Source: Scylla paramamosain
Taxonomy: Eukaryota > Arthropoda > Malacostraca > Decapoda > Portunidae
Direction of reading: 5' to 3'
DNA: 64,000 bases
NCBI RefSeq assembly: GCF_035594125.1
Contig: NC_087158.1
Span: 10,158,300-10,222,299, forward strand
This document shows positions 43,870-59,104 of this stretch, in pieces (the first letter of the stretch is position 1; each line of letters opens with the position of its first letter). The notes beneath the pieces were generated by a model. That model searched no databases. It saw nothing but the letters and a program-made list of their open reading frames with translations, and was not told the origin of the DNA. Both the position numbers and the translations under genes were made by a program.

Positions 43870-46800
43870 TCACTCTCATTCATTCCCCTTAACTCGAACA
43901 TGTGCAGGAACCCAGCAAAATCCGACGTGGTAGCCTCTACGCTGTAAAAATATATAGTCACTCAAGAATTGATCAAATAAATGGGTGAAGGAAAGAAGGA
44001 TTAAAATGTTGAAGAGCGGAAAGAACACTCCGAGAATTGCTAAAAATTCTAAAAGATGAGGTGGGAAGAGTAAAAAATAATTCCTAAAGCTAAAATAATG
44101 GTAGACAGTTCTGCCATAAAAAAAACAGAGGCAACATCGGAGAGGCTACCGCCTCGACAGAATGAAGGAAAGATTACACCAAATTCGACTCCATCTTCGG
44201 ATTTTGAACCGTCCGTAAATACAGGGATGGAGTCAGAATGTGTGGAATAGTTTTCCAAGAATAATGCACGGGACTCGAAATCCGGTAATAAGTTCTTATT
44301 AGGAATAGAAGGGCCGCAGACAGAAATATCTGGGAATCGCCAGTAACTAACTCTAAGATATCAACAGGGACTTGCATAAACGGAGAGTACATTTAATGCC
44401 AGCCTAGCAGATGCAACCCTAACACCAAAAGGTTTAAACAGGGTGAGACATAAACTGGAACTTGAATCACGGGAGACGACCACACAAGAAACAGACTCAA
44501 GAAGACGTTGAACATGATACCAGCACCTCAGTAATATAGACTGGCGACGCAAGTCCAACTGACCAGTTGCCAGGCGAACACCGGCATGGTACACCGAGTC
44601 CAAGACATGAAGCCGAGCCTCAGTAGCAGAGGAATAAATTTTACAACCGTACTCCAATTTAGAAAGAATAAGAGTTCGGTGCAAAAGGTCTATCGGCGAA
44701 GGTGGAATATCCAAGTCAGGCAACTATCAATATAAGTGCCAGGAAACGAGTTTCCTACACACAAGAGATTCTTCTGTCATATAGATAGAAGTCTGGGTCA
44801 GGGTGAACACCACGGAGGCGGCAAAAATGCATGGCCACAGTCTTCGAAGCCGAGAAACGAAATCCCCGAGTTACGGCTCTCTGCAGCTTCCTCTTAATCG
44901 ATGGCATCCACGCCGCAGAAAAGGAGATAGACAAGTCATCGACATATAAGCTACCACGAACTCCTTCCGGCGAAAAATGTGACACTAATTATATTTCCTT
45001 GCGGCACGTCACCTTCAAGTTGGCGAACACCTGACAGATCGCCAACAACCCTTACCCGTAAAAGACGACGAGATAAATACTGTTGCATAAAAGTAGAGTC
45101 GGCCAAGAAGACCAGACTCGAACAGACTAAGTAAAATGCCATGACACCAGGCTGTGTCGTAAGCTTTCCCTAAATAAAAAGAATAAATAAATAAATAAAA
45201 AAAAAAAAAAAAGACTGTGACATGGTGATGCTTATTAGCAAATGCCTCACAAATGGAAGATTCCAGAGACAATAGAATAAAGCATCAGTCGTAGATCGCA
45301 TTTTCCGGAAACTATACTGAACAAGAGACATGTAATTGCCTATCTCTCCAAGTACCACATAAGCCTAACATTCACCATCTTTTCCAGCAACTTAGAAGTG
45401 CATCAAGTTAAAGAAATGGGACGATAAATGGTTACCTACTGATGATCTTTTCCAGGCTCTGGAATGGGGATAATTACAGCAACACCCCAAGAAGATGGAA
45501 AATCACCAGTATTCCAAATAAAGTTATAGAGATCTAGTAAAAAGGTAAAGGCTTCATCGGACATGTGGTGTAAAAAGGAATATGGGATGTCATCGGGAGA
45601 TGAATCATGGCATTGGGACAAAGCCATACGTAATTCAAAGAAAATGGGACATTATAAGACTTCACCAGGGGAGGCAAAATTGACACCAACAGATTCTAAA
45701 TGTCGAAGATGAACTGCCATAGGTGTAGTTGGATCCTTTCTGGAGACACTTGCAAAGTGCTCAGCAAAATGGTCGGCAACTGTCTTTAGGGTCTTCCACC
45801 GTCCCCCCATCATGGGATAAAACAGATGGGGAAGGTGCAAAATACTTCCCAGATATCTTGCGAATTCTTTTGAAGGCCTCTGAGTGGAGTGCGAACTGTG
45901 ATGGAAGAGACATAACTCTTCCAAGACTCCCACTAGTCATCTTTAAAGTGCGACTCGCGCGGGCACGCGCTTGTCGAAAATCCTCCAAGTAGTGGACGTC
46001 CCCACGATGCTGTTGAAGGCGAGAAAAGGCGCGCTTTTCTCCAACAGCGGCTGTACAATCCCCATTTCACCAGGGAACAGGACGTTTTGGAAACCGTCCA
46101 GAGGTCCTAGGGATGAATTGAAGAGCAGAGGAGTGTAAGGCATCAGTGAAGTATGTTGCAGCCTCATCACAATTTCCTCTTATCTACTGAGAGAGCAGGG
46201 GTACTGAGTTCCGTGAATAGCTGCCAATCCGTCTTATCTAGACGGTACCGGGGAGGACGTGGGTGTGGTGCAGAATCTGTTGACTTTAATAAAACTGGGA
46301 AGTGATCGCTTCCAATTAAAATCAAGAAAGGAATTAGAGATACTGTAAAAGATGCTGCAAAAGTACCGGTTTGACTATGGAAATGGGTCATGTCCCCAGA
46401 GTTTAAAATCTCTAGTCCTGAATCCTCGATAAAAAAATTAAATAAAAGACCACGAGAATTAACAGCGTCATCCCACGAAGGATAGCGACCACTGAAATCT
46501 CCCAATAAAAGAAGACATGAAGGAAGAGCATTTAAAAGATTAATAAGTTCCCTCCTTTCGATAGGAACACTGGGAGGCAGATAGAGTCTGCACAATGTAT
46601 AAAAAACGATTTATAAAATCTTTAACAGCAACAACCTGCAGCGGCGGATGAAATTGCAAGTGGATAAAAGGGTTATCTGTGCAAATAAAGATGGCAGTAC
46701 CACCGTGGTGGCCCTGACCAGGAAATGGAGTGTAAAAGAAAGCACGATACCCAGGAGGACAATAGTGAGTGAATTTTGCGACCGTTGTCTTTTGCAAACA

Positions 46801-46905
46801 AATGCAAACAGGAGAAAACCTAGAGATCAATACTTGGAATTCATCCCATGAGGCACGCAAACCATGGCAATTCCACTGAAGAATCTTGAATTATTATGAG
46901 TTGAT
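43870..46905 (-). pseudogene. LINE-E ORF2: endonuclease, reverse transcriptase and RNase H, broken
   Basis: The endonuclease starts RASWDEFQVLISRFSPVCIC (46860) and includes CLLLLGDFSGRYPSWDDAV (46500) and LIGSDHFPVLL (46300). The reverse transcriptase has SSPDDIPYSFLHHMSDEAF (45610), SLVQYSFRKMRSTTDAL (45320), KAYDTAWCHGILLSL (45160) and YVDD (44945). The thumb reads LILSKLEYGCKIYSSATEA (44670). RNase H is seen as VFTDGSKS (44220), AELSTIILAL and, in another frame, VGFCWVPAHVRVKGNE (near 43890). The stretch that should hold FFDLEKAYDT is replaced by a Phe/Tyr/Leu run from a T-rich insertion at 45176-45213, so the first catalytic Asp is lost. Confidence 0.85.
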
Positions 46906-46949
46906 TTTCAAGGAAGCCCCAGAGTGAAGCTTCCCTTTGGTAACTTGAC

Positions 46950-48854
46950 TAGGTACCTTACTCGGGCAGCGAGACTTATCTGAACCTACATTGCTTGTAG
47001 GCACAGAAACCTGAGATTGAGTAACTAGTGTGGGAAAAAAAAGCTACCTGCACACGCGTCTCTGAAACTTCTGACAAGACCGGAGGAGGAGGAAGAATCC
47101 TCGGGCTAGACGTACTGGTATCACTCCTGGAGGTGGACCTATTGGGAAGACGGACAGAGAGACCCTCTATCGCCATTTCTGATGTGGAAGAATTACGTCT
47201 GGCTCAGGGTCATCTGATGCTCCCACAGGGGATCTTTCTAGAGGGGACGCCCATTAAGTCTAGGAACTCAGCAGACCCCGGGAACGTTTCTGGTGGGATT
47301 GCAGAGAGAGCTTGGGAGACTTGTTTGTATTTGTCTTTGGAGAAGTCTTGAGGGTCATTCGTGGTTGAGTATCCATGGGTGGGTGAAGATCAGCAATATG
47401 CACTTTTGTATGAGGAGACTGTGATGTAGCTGGTGAAAAAGCAATGAAAGGCTTTGCTGAAGATTTAGTGGAGGACTTGGCTGAAGATGCAGAGTAGGTG
47501 ACACTTTCCAAAACAGAAAATTTATTGGATACGGTAACTAAAGAAGCAACACTCACAAGAACGGGAGGAAACAGTTGGTGGTTGAGAATGGCTGGAAGGT
47601 ATTACAACCTTATTGCCTGTGGTAGAGGAGGTCGAACTAGAGTGAAGGGAAGAGGCATAGGTCTTTGCCCCACCATCTTTTTATCAAAAAAGAAGTTCCC
47701 ACCTGGAACTGAGTGAAGAATGTGTTGCTTAATATGGTACCTCTTGCATTGTCGAGAACGTAGCGGGTGAGGAACTGAGTGAAGAATGTGTTGCTTAATA
47801 TGGTACCTCTTGCATTGTCGAGAACGTAGCGGGTGAGCCTCCATACAGTAGAAACAATAAGTTTCTGATTCGCATTCAGGAGTTTTGTGAGTCAAGGGCT
47901 GAGCAGTGACCGCACCGGGGACGGCTGGGACAGTTCTTACTCCTGCGACTGAACTCATAACACCAGTAGCATTGCAGAGGTTGACTGATAAAAGGCTTTT
48001 ACTGCGAGAGAAAGAGGATCAATTTTAACAGTCAGGTAAAAAACAACTGTAGAAAGTGAGCATGATCATGTTACTGTTTTCTCTAATTTTGGCAAGTCAT
48101 TGTATATTATCAGGGCATAGCTGAAGGATGTTATCTGTTGAGAAGGACCTGGTTGTAAATACGTCCTTTGTTCGGTGTGGCATGATGGATTCGAAGATCC
48201 CATCAGAAGGGCAAGGTAGATAGAAGAGCATCATTGCCTGCATTAAATCTTTGATCAATACACCTTTGCCATATTTATTAATGTTACTTGTAGGAAGGAC
48301 TCCAGTCTCCCTTTCTAGATACTTGGCAGCGTGAATAAAGTTTCCTTGACCTATAGTATGCTACAAACCAGTAAGGTGTAGGTGGGTAGCGAACTTTGGA
48401 AGCACGTTCTTCAGCATCATCAAAGACATTAGGACAATAATCGTTCTCACTGTCAGCTACACTGCTAGGTCGAATGATTTCAGCAATCAAATTGTTGTCT
48501 CCAAGATGCAGAGAATTTATTGTTTTAAAGAGCAGCTATGGCGGCAAAGTCAAATGAAAATGTCGCATAGCACTGATTAGATTGCTATCGTATTTCAGAC
48601 GAATACGGAGAACCGTTCCAAAAGCCTTGAAAACTGCGTGGATAGCACAGTATGACATGGAGGCATAGATATTAATGATCATAAGAGTGTCAAGATAAGA
48701 ATCAACAACTGATCCAAGGGTCTTCTCCCATGGAAAGCAACAGTAGGGAGAGTACGAGCTCCTGCCTGCACATCACCATTGCGTCACAAGGTGACGTCTC
48801 AATGGCCTGGCCGACCGCCCCTTGAGGACCAGAGGAATTTTTATCTTTACCCAT
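46950..48854 (-). pseudogene. LINE-E ORF1: gag-like zinc-knuckle protein, broken
   Basis: The likely start is the ATG at 48854-48852 (MGKDKNSSGPQGAVGQAIET). Later pieces include FGTVLRIRLKYDSNLISAM (about 48610) and PPTPYWFVAYYRSRKLYSRC (about 48350). A knuckle-like segment at 47880-47780 reads YCFYCMEAHPLRSRQCKRY. The 22-residue block after it is tandemly duplicated. A Ser/Thr-rich C-terminus follows (47556-47260). Such proteins bind element RNA. Several stops and frameshifts interrupt it. Confidence 0.7.
47706..47837 (-). repeat. 66-bp tandem duplication in LINE-E ORF1
   Basis: GGAACTGAGTGAAGAATGTG and the following bases (47706-47771) are repeated exactly at 47772-47837. The unit is 22 codons, so the frame is kept and HPLRSRQCKRYHIKQHILH occurs twice. 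Confidence 0.95.
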
Positions 48855-49234
48855 GAGGATATTAAAAAAACAAAAATGGCCCCGGGACCCAAGAAAAACC
48901 GTCTACCGAGAGTATGACGGGGGCGTGCGCTGGCCGCCGCGAACAGGGTATCTCATCCCCATGGAGGCCTCTCGTTTTAAAAAGTGGCCCCTCATGATTC
49001 GAAAGTTTGTCTACGACGGAGGTAAGACCTCCCCCCGCAGTGCATCCCAACTGAGACAATCAACATACTCGTATGGTGATCTCAAAAGGTGGCCCTTCTG
49101 GTGAGCGTTGACCTGTATTTGCAGCCTAACTCAGGGAACCATTTAGTCTGGTCCCTCACTGGCGACCTTGCTAGCATGGGTAGCCCTCTTCCCCTACGTA
49201 GGACGGAGGAGGGGCCGAAGCCCCAGTTTATGTT

Positions 49235-50206
<972 letters not shown>

Positions 50207-50259
50207 AAAGAAAAGAAACAAAAAAAAGACAAACCATAAACATATATGTTTAAAATTAT

Positions 50260-50735
50260 AACCAATTGAAGAACACTGACATAGAGCAGGACAATATAAA
50301 ATATAAAATAAGGTGTAGTGCTGAAAAAAAAAAAAAAAAAACGAACCTTATGTGTTAACGCCGGTAGAGAGATGAGGACTGAGGTAGGACTAAGGGTGGT
50401 GGTATGTGGGTTAGATCGGTTATGGTCTCAGAACCCAAAGCTCCGAAACAGCGCTTATAAAAGATATAACTGTGATGATGTTTACTTAATTTAGGTTTCA
50501 AGTGTTTGATGTAAATAGCTTCAGATATTTTAATGTCTGTATGTGCGTCAGCTTTATGTAATATGCTGAAATCCTTCTCTGCAAACAGGTGATCGTGTAT
50601 ATGTGAATGTGTTCTTATTGAGGAAAAATGGGGATGAACTAACTGTTTCTGTGTAAGTATCAAATTACCTTTATGTTCACTGATTCTATGTGTTAGATTT
50701 CTCTTGGTTTCTCCAATACATCGAATCTTGCAACT
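50260..50735 (-). mobile_element. Penelope-like element 3' part
   Basis: Minus-strand segment with the GIY-YIG coding end (50735-50355) and a 3' UTR to about 50260 containing CCGATCTAACCCACATACC and GCACTACACCTTATTT. The same 3' sequence occurs again, inverted, at 50740-50886. No reverse-transcriptase part is present. Confidence 0.6.
50355..50735 (-). pseudogene. GIY-YIG endonuclease domain of a Penelope-like element, fragment
   Basis: From 50735 the minus strand reads KIRCIGETKRNLTHRISEHK, then NLILTQKQLVHPHFSSIRTH, FSILHKADAHTDIKISEAIY and IKHLKPKLSKHHH. The CIGETKR..L..RI.EH motif and the E-A/S-IYIK..KP.LN ending are hallmarks of the GIY-YIG endonuclease that follows the reverse transcriptase in Penelope-like elements and cuts target DNA. 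The GIY part and reverse transcriptase are missing upstream. The remaining frame is open to 50355, with a tail GALGSETITDLTHIPPP. A free-standing GIY-YIG gene is less likely given the duplicated 3' UTR next to it. Confidence 0.7.
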
Positions 50736-50739
50736 CCGA

Positions 50740-50886
50740 GATCATAACCGATCTAACCCAGACACCACCAACCTTTACAGTCCTCACCACTCCACCAACG
50801 TTAACACACAAGGTTCGTTTTTATTTTTTACAACACTACACCCTTATTTTATATTTAATGTGTCCTGCTACATCAGTCTTCTTCAG
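50740..50886 (+). mobile_element. Penelope-like element 3' end, inverted second copy
   Basis: ATAACCGATCTAACCCAGAC, GTTAACACACAAGGTTCG and ACACTACACCCTTATTTTAT match, in the opposite orientation, the 3' UTR at 50260-50440. The two copies point away from each other around the GIY-YIG fragment. Confidence 0.75.
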
Positions 50887-50902
50887 TAGGTAAAAATGTT
50901 CA

Positions 50903-53046
<2,144 letters not shown>

Positions 53047-53560
53047 AACCTTTATCTTAAACTTAATTGATAAGTAACCAGCCTTAGAAAATGAGGCTGT
53101 TGAGTACACACGTGTACATACCGTTTTAAATAATCCCTTCGCCACTAGTGGTTGCAGAGTTTTGAAGTCTAGTTCTGTATGACAGAAGCCCATACTTGCT
53201 TATCTGTATAGAAAGTGTGGCAGCGACACTCTTCTGCATGATATTTTGTGGTGGCCAAGATGTAGCACAACTACTCCTCGACCTCCGTGGACTTTCATTT
53301 ATAAACCCTGGAACAATTAACTTTCTTTCTTCTCGCCACAGACGCACTAAGTTTATGGAAGTTATGTTCATTTTGGAAAATTAGAAAAAAAAAAATGTTT
53401 ATAAAAATTTATTAAATCACATTTTATCAAAGATGAAGTATACACATTATGGTAATACTTCAGCATATTACTAACCGCTGCTTTTTTAATAATGTATTCC
53501 AGACTTTAAAAAAGAAATGTCAGAATGCCAGAATTAGCTATTCTTATATTTTGACCAAAA

Positions 53561-53595
<35 letters not shown>

Positions 53596-55147
53596 ACAAA
53601 ATAAAAAATAGACTGTCAATTTTCTTCAAACACAAATCCTCTAGGCGGTCGCTAAGCCAGAGTTCACTGCAGACTGTAAAGAAGAGAGGCAAATAAAGAT
53701 CACATGATATCCAAATAGCATACCCATGAAAAACGCCGGATACGAAGCGGAGCAACATTGACCTACAGCTGTCAAAGCTTGGTGACGGCAGCTCGCAGTG
53801 TACCATGTATGACAGTCTGGGCTTCCTTCAGTTCACGGGAACACAAGAGAGTAGAAGTCCCGTCACTACCGACGAGTATATTCCACCTATGTTAACTGCC
53901 GTGATGTTAAAATGATCGACTATTCTACAGAATTCTCTAACACATGGACCACAGACAAGAACAGAGAAGGACAAACTCCAGGAATCAAACTAACTCATTT
54001 GAATTTCTTGTATAAAACTCTGTCGTCAGATATAGTGCTTTTCGTAATTATATTCACTTTTCAACCTTTTAAAACTTTCAGAACTCTGACATAGATTATT
54101 ACTAGCAATTTCGTCTTTTAGTGCAGTGAATGCATTAAGATGATCTAGAACGAGTGTATCTGTGGAAGACGCTGATTTTACTCGAAATCAGGTTTGGAAA
54201 TTCGATACTTTTCTTCTTCCTTAAGAACGTTAGAGTTTAGTGATGTCCCAACTGATAGTTTGCATATAAAATACTAATAGTTTTGATTATTTGGTATTGT
54301 TTTCTAAAGTAAAGAGTGCATCTAGCTCAGAAGCTTTCTCTTTTACCATATTCCTTTATTACACAAGATACGTGTGTAATCTCACTTACCTTACATTGTC
54401 ATGAATGAATTCTTGAACGCACGATGTATGTGAAATGACTGCGAGAGCTGCATTAACGTTTCATGCAGACAAAGGGGTGTAATAGGATTTTCCTCTGGTA
54501 TGTTATGTGCGTATGATTACGAGTGATTACAGGGGATTTCAAGCTGCAACATATCATGTTCTAGCAGCGCTATTTGATTTCACGCACTGCATTAAACTGT
54601 CTTTTTATCAGAGAAAACTGATGTAAAAAGAAAAATAAGGTGTAGTCTACGTCTAGTGCTGTAAGTATGCTAGAGGGAGGGCAGGAGTATATTCGTGGAT
54701 GCTTGTTAGTTTGGTGATGTGTTATGCGTATTGGTAATGGCACAATGTGTAAGTAGTTGGCCTGTAATTGTTGTCTCTGAAAAGTAGTGATCACGGTGAT
54801 CAAGTACGAAGGTTTTATGGTTTTTAGGTGGTTAATGATACGAGTATGCTAAGTCCTTACTTGGAGTATCGATATTAAATGAGGCAAGATCAGTAGGGAA
54901 CAGGGGAAAGTGGAGTTGGGTGAGGCAAGGATGAAGAAATTAAAGACAAGAAAGTAAAGGTGCGAAGGGAAGATTAAAAGAGGGGATGTGAGAGGGTGGT
55001 GAAGGCACGTGAAATATGCATTCTTTATCGGTGCGTATATTTTCACTTCTGTAATCCTCCTACCACCCTCCTTCCTGCGCTCCCACCCTTACCATTACTG
55101 TGCCAGCTTCTCGTCTTGCCAGCAGTGGTTTATGTGAGGGAATATTA

Positions 55148-55150
<3 letters not shown>
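53047..55150. other. Non-coding DNA
   Basis: Mixed DNA with an (AAAT)n tract at 53558-53595. Frames at 53126-53371 (minus) and 53534-53806 (minus) have no recognisable family. No gene is supported. Confidence 0.45.
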
Positions 55151-55201
<51 letters not shown>

Positions 55202-55262
55202 TCCCGCGCATGCGTGCGTGAGTGCGTGCGCGTGTTTGCGTGCGCGCGCGCGCGCGCGCGAG
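55151..55262. repeat. (GT)n passing into GTGCGC/(CG)n
   Basis: About 23 GT units (55151-55198), then GCG/TGC-rich alternating sequence ending in about nine GC units (55242-55260). Almost the whole block alternates purine and pyrimidine. Confidence 0.9.
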
Positions 55263-55608
55263 CATGTGTGTCAGGCGTGCATTTGAATTTGTTATGAGTT
55301 TTATTGACACACGTGTTTGTGGTCCGTCACTCTTTCATCATTACGCATCAGGATTTTCATCAGGTTTGCAATATTTCATAGTTACGCTTTCTTTCTTATT
55401 GTAATGATTTGCATTTATCTTACTATACATTACATGTATAACTAAAATCTATACTGATTTCCCTTGTGTTATTTGCTGTAGTTATGGTTAAAAGAGTGTG
55501 ATATCCTCGGTAATATTACGTTATCTTTCCATTACTTTAGAACATAAAGTATTGTTTCATTTATTCAGTTCTGCTCGCTATTATATATGAAAAAATGCTT
55601 TCAAAATA

Positions 55609-55711
<103 letters not shown>

Positions 55712-56136
55712 TCAAGTGCGTGGGTATAATCAGGTCACGATAGTTAATATAATGACACACAAATCCGAACACGCATTCCTTAATCACTCTTAATCCCCTA
55801 AAGCTTTTAATTGCTATTTGTCATGCAATAATGTGTACACCCTATACTTTTATCCTGCTGAGAACTGTCCCTCTTATACCTATCTTCCTATGTTTTTTTT
55901 TTTTTTTTAATGTAATTGCTCGCATATTTACCGGTTTTCATTCTTTTTCACCATTTGCAGCTAATCTACCATTCTATCTTTTCATATTCTTTCTCTTGTC
56001 TTCTTTCTTCTACCCATCGTCATTCCCGAGGCACGTTTCTCCATAAGTCTGATACTGTTGCTTGTGTGCTGAGCTTTGCCACACATGCCATCCTGAGTCA
56101 GGCCTGTGAGAGATTCATACACCACCTCTGGGTAAA

Positions 56137-56138
<2 letters not shown>

Positions 56139-56188
<50 letters not shown>
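56139..56188. repeat. (GT)n microsatellite
   Basis: About 25 GT units. Confidence 0.95.
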
Positions 56189-56373
56189 AAGGAGTTCGTG
56201 CTCATAAATGCAGAGGAGCCACACACGCACACTCTCACACGCACTCCAGTAATGACACCTACTCACAACTGAGAGCATAAAACTTAGGAACGTATTTACA
56301 CACTTTCGTTATTTCCTCTCGTGAATTTTCTTTCTCGAATATACACAGACGATTTGGTACAGGTTTGTTGAGA

Positions 56374-56375
56374 TG

Positions 56376-56415
<40 letters not shown>
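56374..56415. repeat. (CA)n microsatellite
   Basis: About 21 CA units; a second tract of about 15 units is at 56610-56640. Confidence 0.95.
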
Positions 56416-56418
<3 letters not shown>

Positions 56419-56608
56419 TCACATGTCAAAGTTCCGTATCTTTCCACATTCAAGTTTTAGTCAAGAAGAAAATTATACAGGAAGGCAGGTCGACTCGCAC
56501 AGCGCATAAACCAAGACCAAGTATGAACCATCTGGGAAGGAAGGAAGCAAGGAAGGTTTAGTCGTAATTTTGAGGTTCAAATATGGTCACAGTTCACTGA
56601 AGTATTAA

Positions 56609-56642
<34 letters not shown>

Positions 56643-56777
56643 TTCTAGTGTTACGTATGCAGGACTGGTTTTCGAACCCTGGGAGAGGCAGAAAATATTA
56701 AACAGTAATTTTCATTCCACGCGAGGTCTATTCCCCTTGACCGATGAAGGTGCATTGCTGCTAAGGATAAATAAGCC

Positions 56778-56779
<2 letters not shown>

Positions 56780-56863
<84 letters not shown>

Positions 56864-56929
56864 TGGAAAGTAAGACAAATTATGAGATTATTTTTTTGTC
56901 ATAACGCATGCTGTATCCCTTCTATTGAG

Positions 56930-56989
<60 letters not shown>

Positions 56990-56998
56990 ACACACACA
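56780..56998. repeat. (GA)n and (CA)n microsatellites
   Basis: About 40 GA units (56780-56860) and about 33 CA units (56932-56998). Confidence 0.95.
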
Positions 56999-57139
56999 AA
57001 TATTTATGATGATGGAAGGTAGAGAAAGCATACGAGAGAAAGTGGGAGTGGGTGACCGTCGAAGTCTATAGAAACTCCACTTTGATCTTCCAACTTGAAG
57101 ATTTGAGAGCAGGTCTGACGAGGATTTACTGGGCGGCCG

Positions 57140-57157
57140 GTCAGGATGGCCGAGTGG
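57140..57157 (+). repeat. tRNA-Leu-like 5' fragment
   Basis: GTCAGGATGGCCGAGTGG equals the start of many eukaryotic tRNA-Leu genes, including the A box, but no anticodon arm or B box follows. Likely a truncated tRNA-derived sequence, or chance. Confidence 0.4.
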
Positions 57158-57539
57158 CGAGGGGCGGTGGGGTATGGGGGCTGCGTGGAGGGTCAGGAAG
57201 TCATCCGGATCAATAGCGCAGCGCAGTCCCTTAATAGTGTTAGATCCTTGGTACCTAGTGGCGCACCTCACCTCACTGAAATACCCTATGTGTGTACAGT
57301 GTGCATTGAGTTGGAGAGGATTTATGCCTGTGATATTTGTTAATACTTTCTGTTAGCTTTACTTTTTTATTTTGCAACGCAGAGGCTCCAAACTAGATTT
57401 CACTCGTAAGGAAAGTGAAGTAGTCTGAACAATCTGAGTCGTCCTTGTTTTAGGTTAGTATAGTTTTAGATTCTCATTGTTTGCAGTAGACCTTAATCTG
57501 TATTTGTTTTTTTTTGTTTTTTTTCATGTGTGTGTGTAA

Positions 57540-57699
57540 AAATAATAATAATAATAATAATAATAATAAACGGTTTATTCTTCAGGCAGTTAACAAACTT
57601 AAAATGTACAGAGGGGGTGGGGAAATACTTAACATTTATCCTAAAACTAAGTCTAACCTAGAAGGGAAATACTATTGATTGATTGAAATAGTATTGATT

Positions 57700-57748
<49 letters not shown>
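57540..57748. repeat. (AAT)n, unknown insert, (ATTG)n and (GT)n
   Basis: AAT units (57540-57570), about 100 bases starting ACGGTTTATTCTTCAGGCAG, ATTG units (57673-57705) and about 23 GT units (57702-57748). The middle part may be a retroposon 3' end but cannot be assigned. Confidence 0.6.
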
Positions 57749-57750
<2 letters not shown>

Positions 57751-58978
57751 TGATGCGTGCTAGTACTTGCAGTTAATCAAGTGATATACAAACAGATTCT
57801 GTTATTATTTAGTTCCATTATATGAACGCTCGTTGCCTTTTTTTTTTTTCATACCGACACGCGTAAAAAAAAAAAATAAAAAAAAATAATAAATAAAAAG
57901 TTCACCCGACTTTACACTTGCTTTCCATTCTTTCTTTTCTCGTGTAAGAATATACGCTCAGGTTAGTTTTTGTGTGGATCTTCTTTACATTGATTTCTCT
58001 TGTCCTAAAAAAAATCCTTCTCTTTTCATTGCTTTCCTCTGAGATGAGAAAAATCACTCGGCTAATAAAATATGTAGTTGGTCGCTTGATTATTATTTCA
58101 GTCCATTGTCTTGCTGTATGTCGGCATGGCAGCGAGTTGACTCCCATGATACGACACAGGAAAACCATTCTTGAATTCTTTCTTATCTCCTCGCCAACCA
58201 CCTCCATCCGTCATGTTATTTGCCTTAAGCTCAGGTTGTCTTATATATGATGGTTCGAATTCCCTCCTATTTTTTCCTCTATTTTCCTGATCTGAAATGT
58301 TGAATAATCTTGGATTTTATTTCATAGCTGTTTTGTATACGTAAGTGTTGGAAAGGACGAGAGCCATCAAACTTTTGGCCTGCAATTTGTGGAGTGGAGG
58401 TAATATGTGAATAAAAAAAAATCCTTTATTCGCTCCCCAGGAACTCTTTTACTTTGGGCCTCGGACTTTCCAGACACAAAGAGAAGGTTAACAGAAAAAA
58501 AATATATATGGTTGTGAATAATGTCTATCGAGTGAATTGTTCAACCACAGAGGCAGCCGTTTAGTGTTGTTGCCGCGGGGACAGTAGCAAACAAATTAAA
58601 ATTATGAAAAAAATAAGAAGAGAACATAAACTGGGAATGAAAAACTAGCAAAAAAGGTTGACGTGTAATTACAGGGTACACTAAGGAGAAAGAGGAATGT
58701 TGGTGACTTTTGTAATTTGAACCAGACTGTTGGGTGGCTCTGAATAGTTGTCGAGCTCAGCATTCCACATACACCAGAAACAACAGCCTCCATAGACCAG
58801 GACCTCAGCAAAGTTTGGTGTGTATACAGTGGACCGATTTCTATAGAGATTCAGTATTTCTAAATGAGGTGGTGTGTCAGATTAAATATGTAATACCATG
58901 GAGGGACGATGTCTTGTTAGAAAAAGAAAAAATGTGCACTTCATTCCCGACTGCTTTGTACCTGATCTAAAGTTCATA
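57749..58978. other. Non-coding DNA
   Basis: A-rich patch at 57866-57899. No protein family is recognised in any frame. Confidence 0.5.

Positions 58979-59104
<126 letters not shown>

Larger units (their letters stand above)
43870..49230 (-). mobile_element. LINE-E: I-like non-LTR retrotransposon, near full length, broken
   Basis: The minus strand carries a 5' region (49230-48855) with GGTCCAGACTAAATGG-like leader, ORF1 with a zinc knuckle (48854 to about 46950), and ORF2 with endonuclease, reverse transcriptase and RNase H (about 46900-43870). EN-RT-RNase H order in one ORF is characteristic of the I group (I/Nimb and relatives). Numerous frameshifts and stops, a simple-repeat insertion in the reverse transcriptase and a duplication in ORF1 show it is dead. 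No poly(A) tail is clear at the 3' end. Confidence 0.82.
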
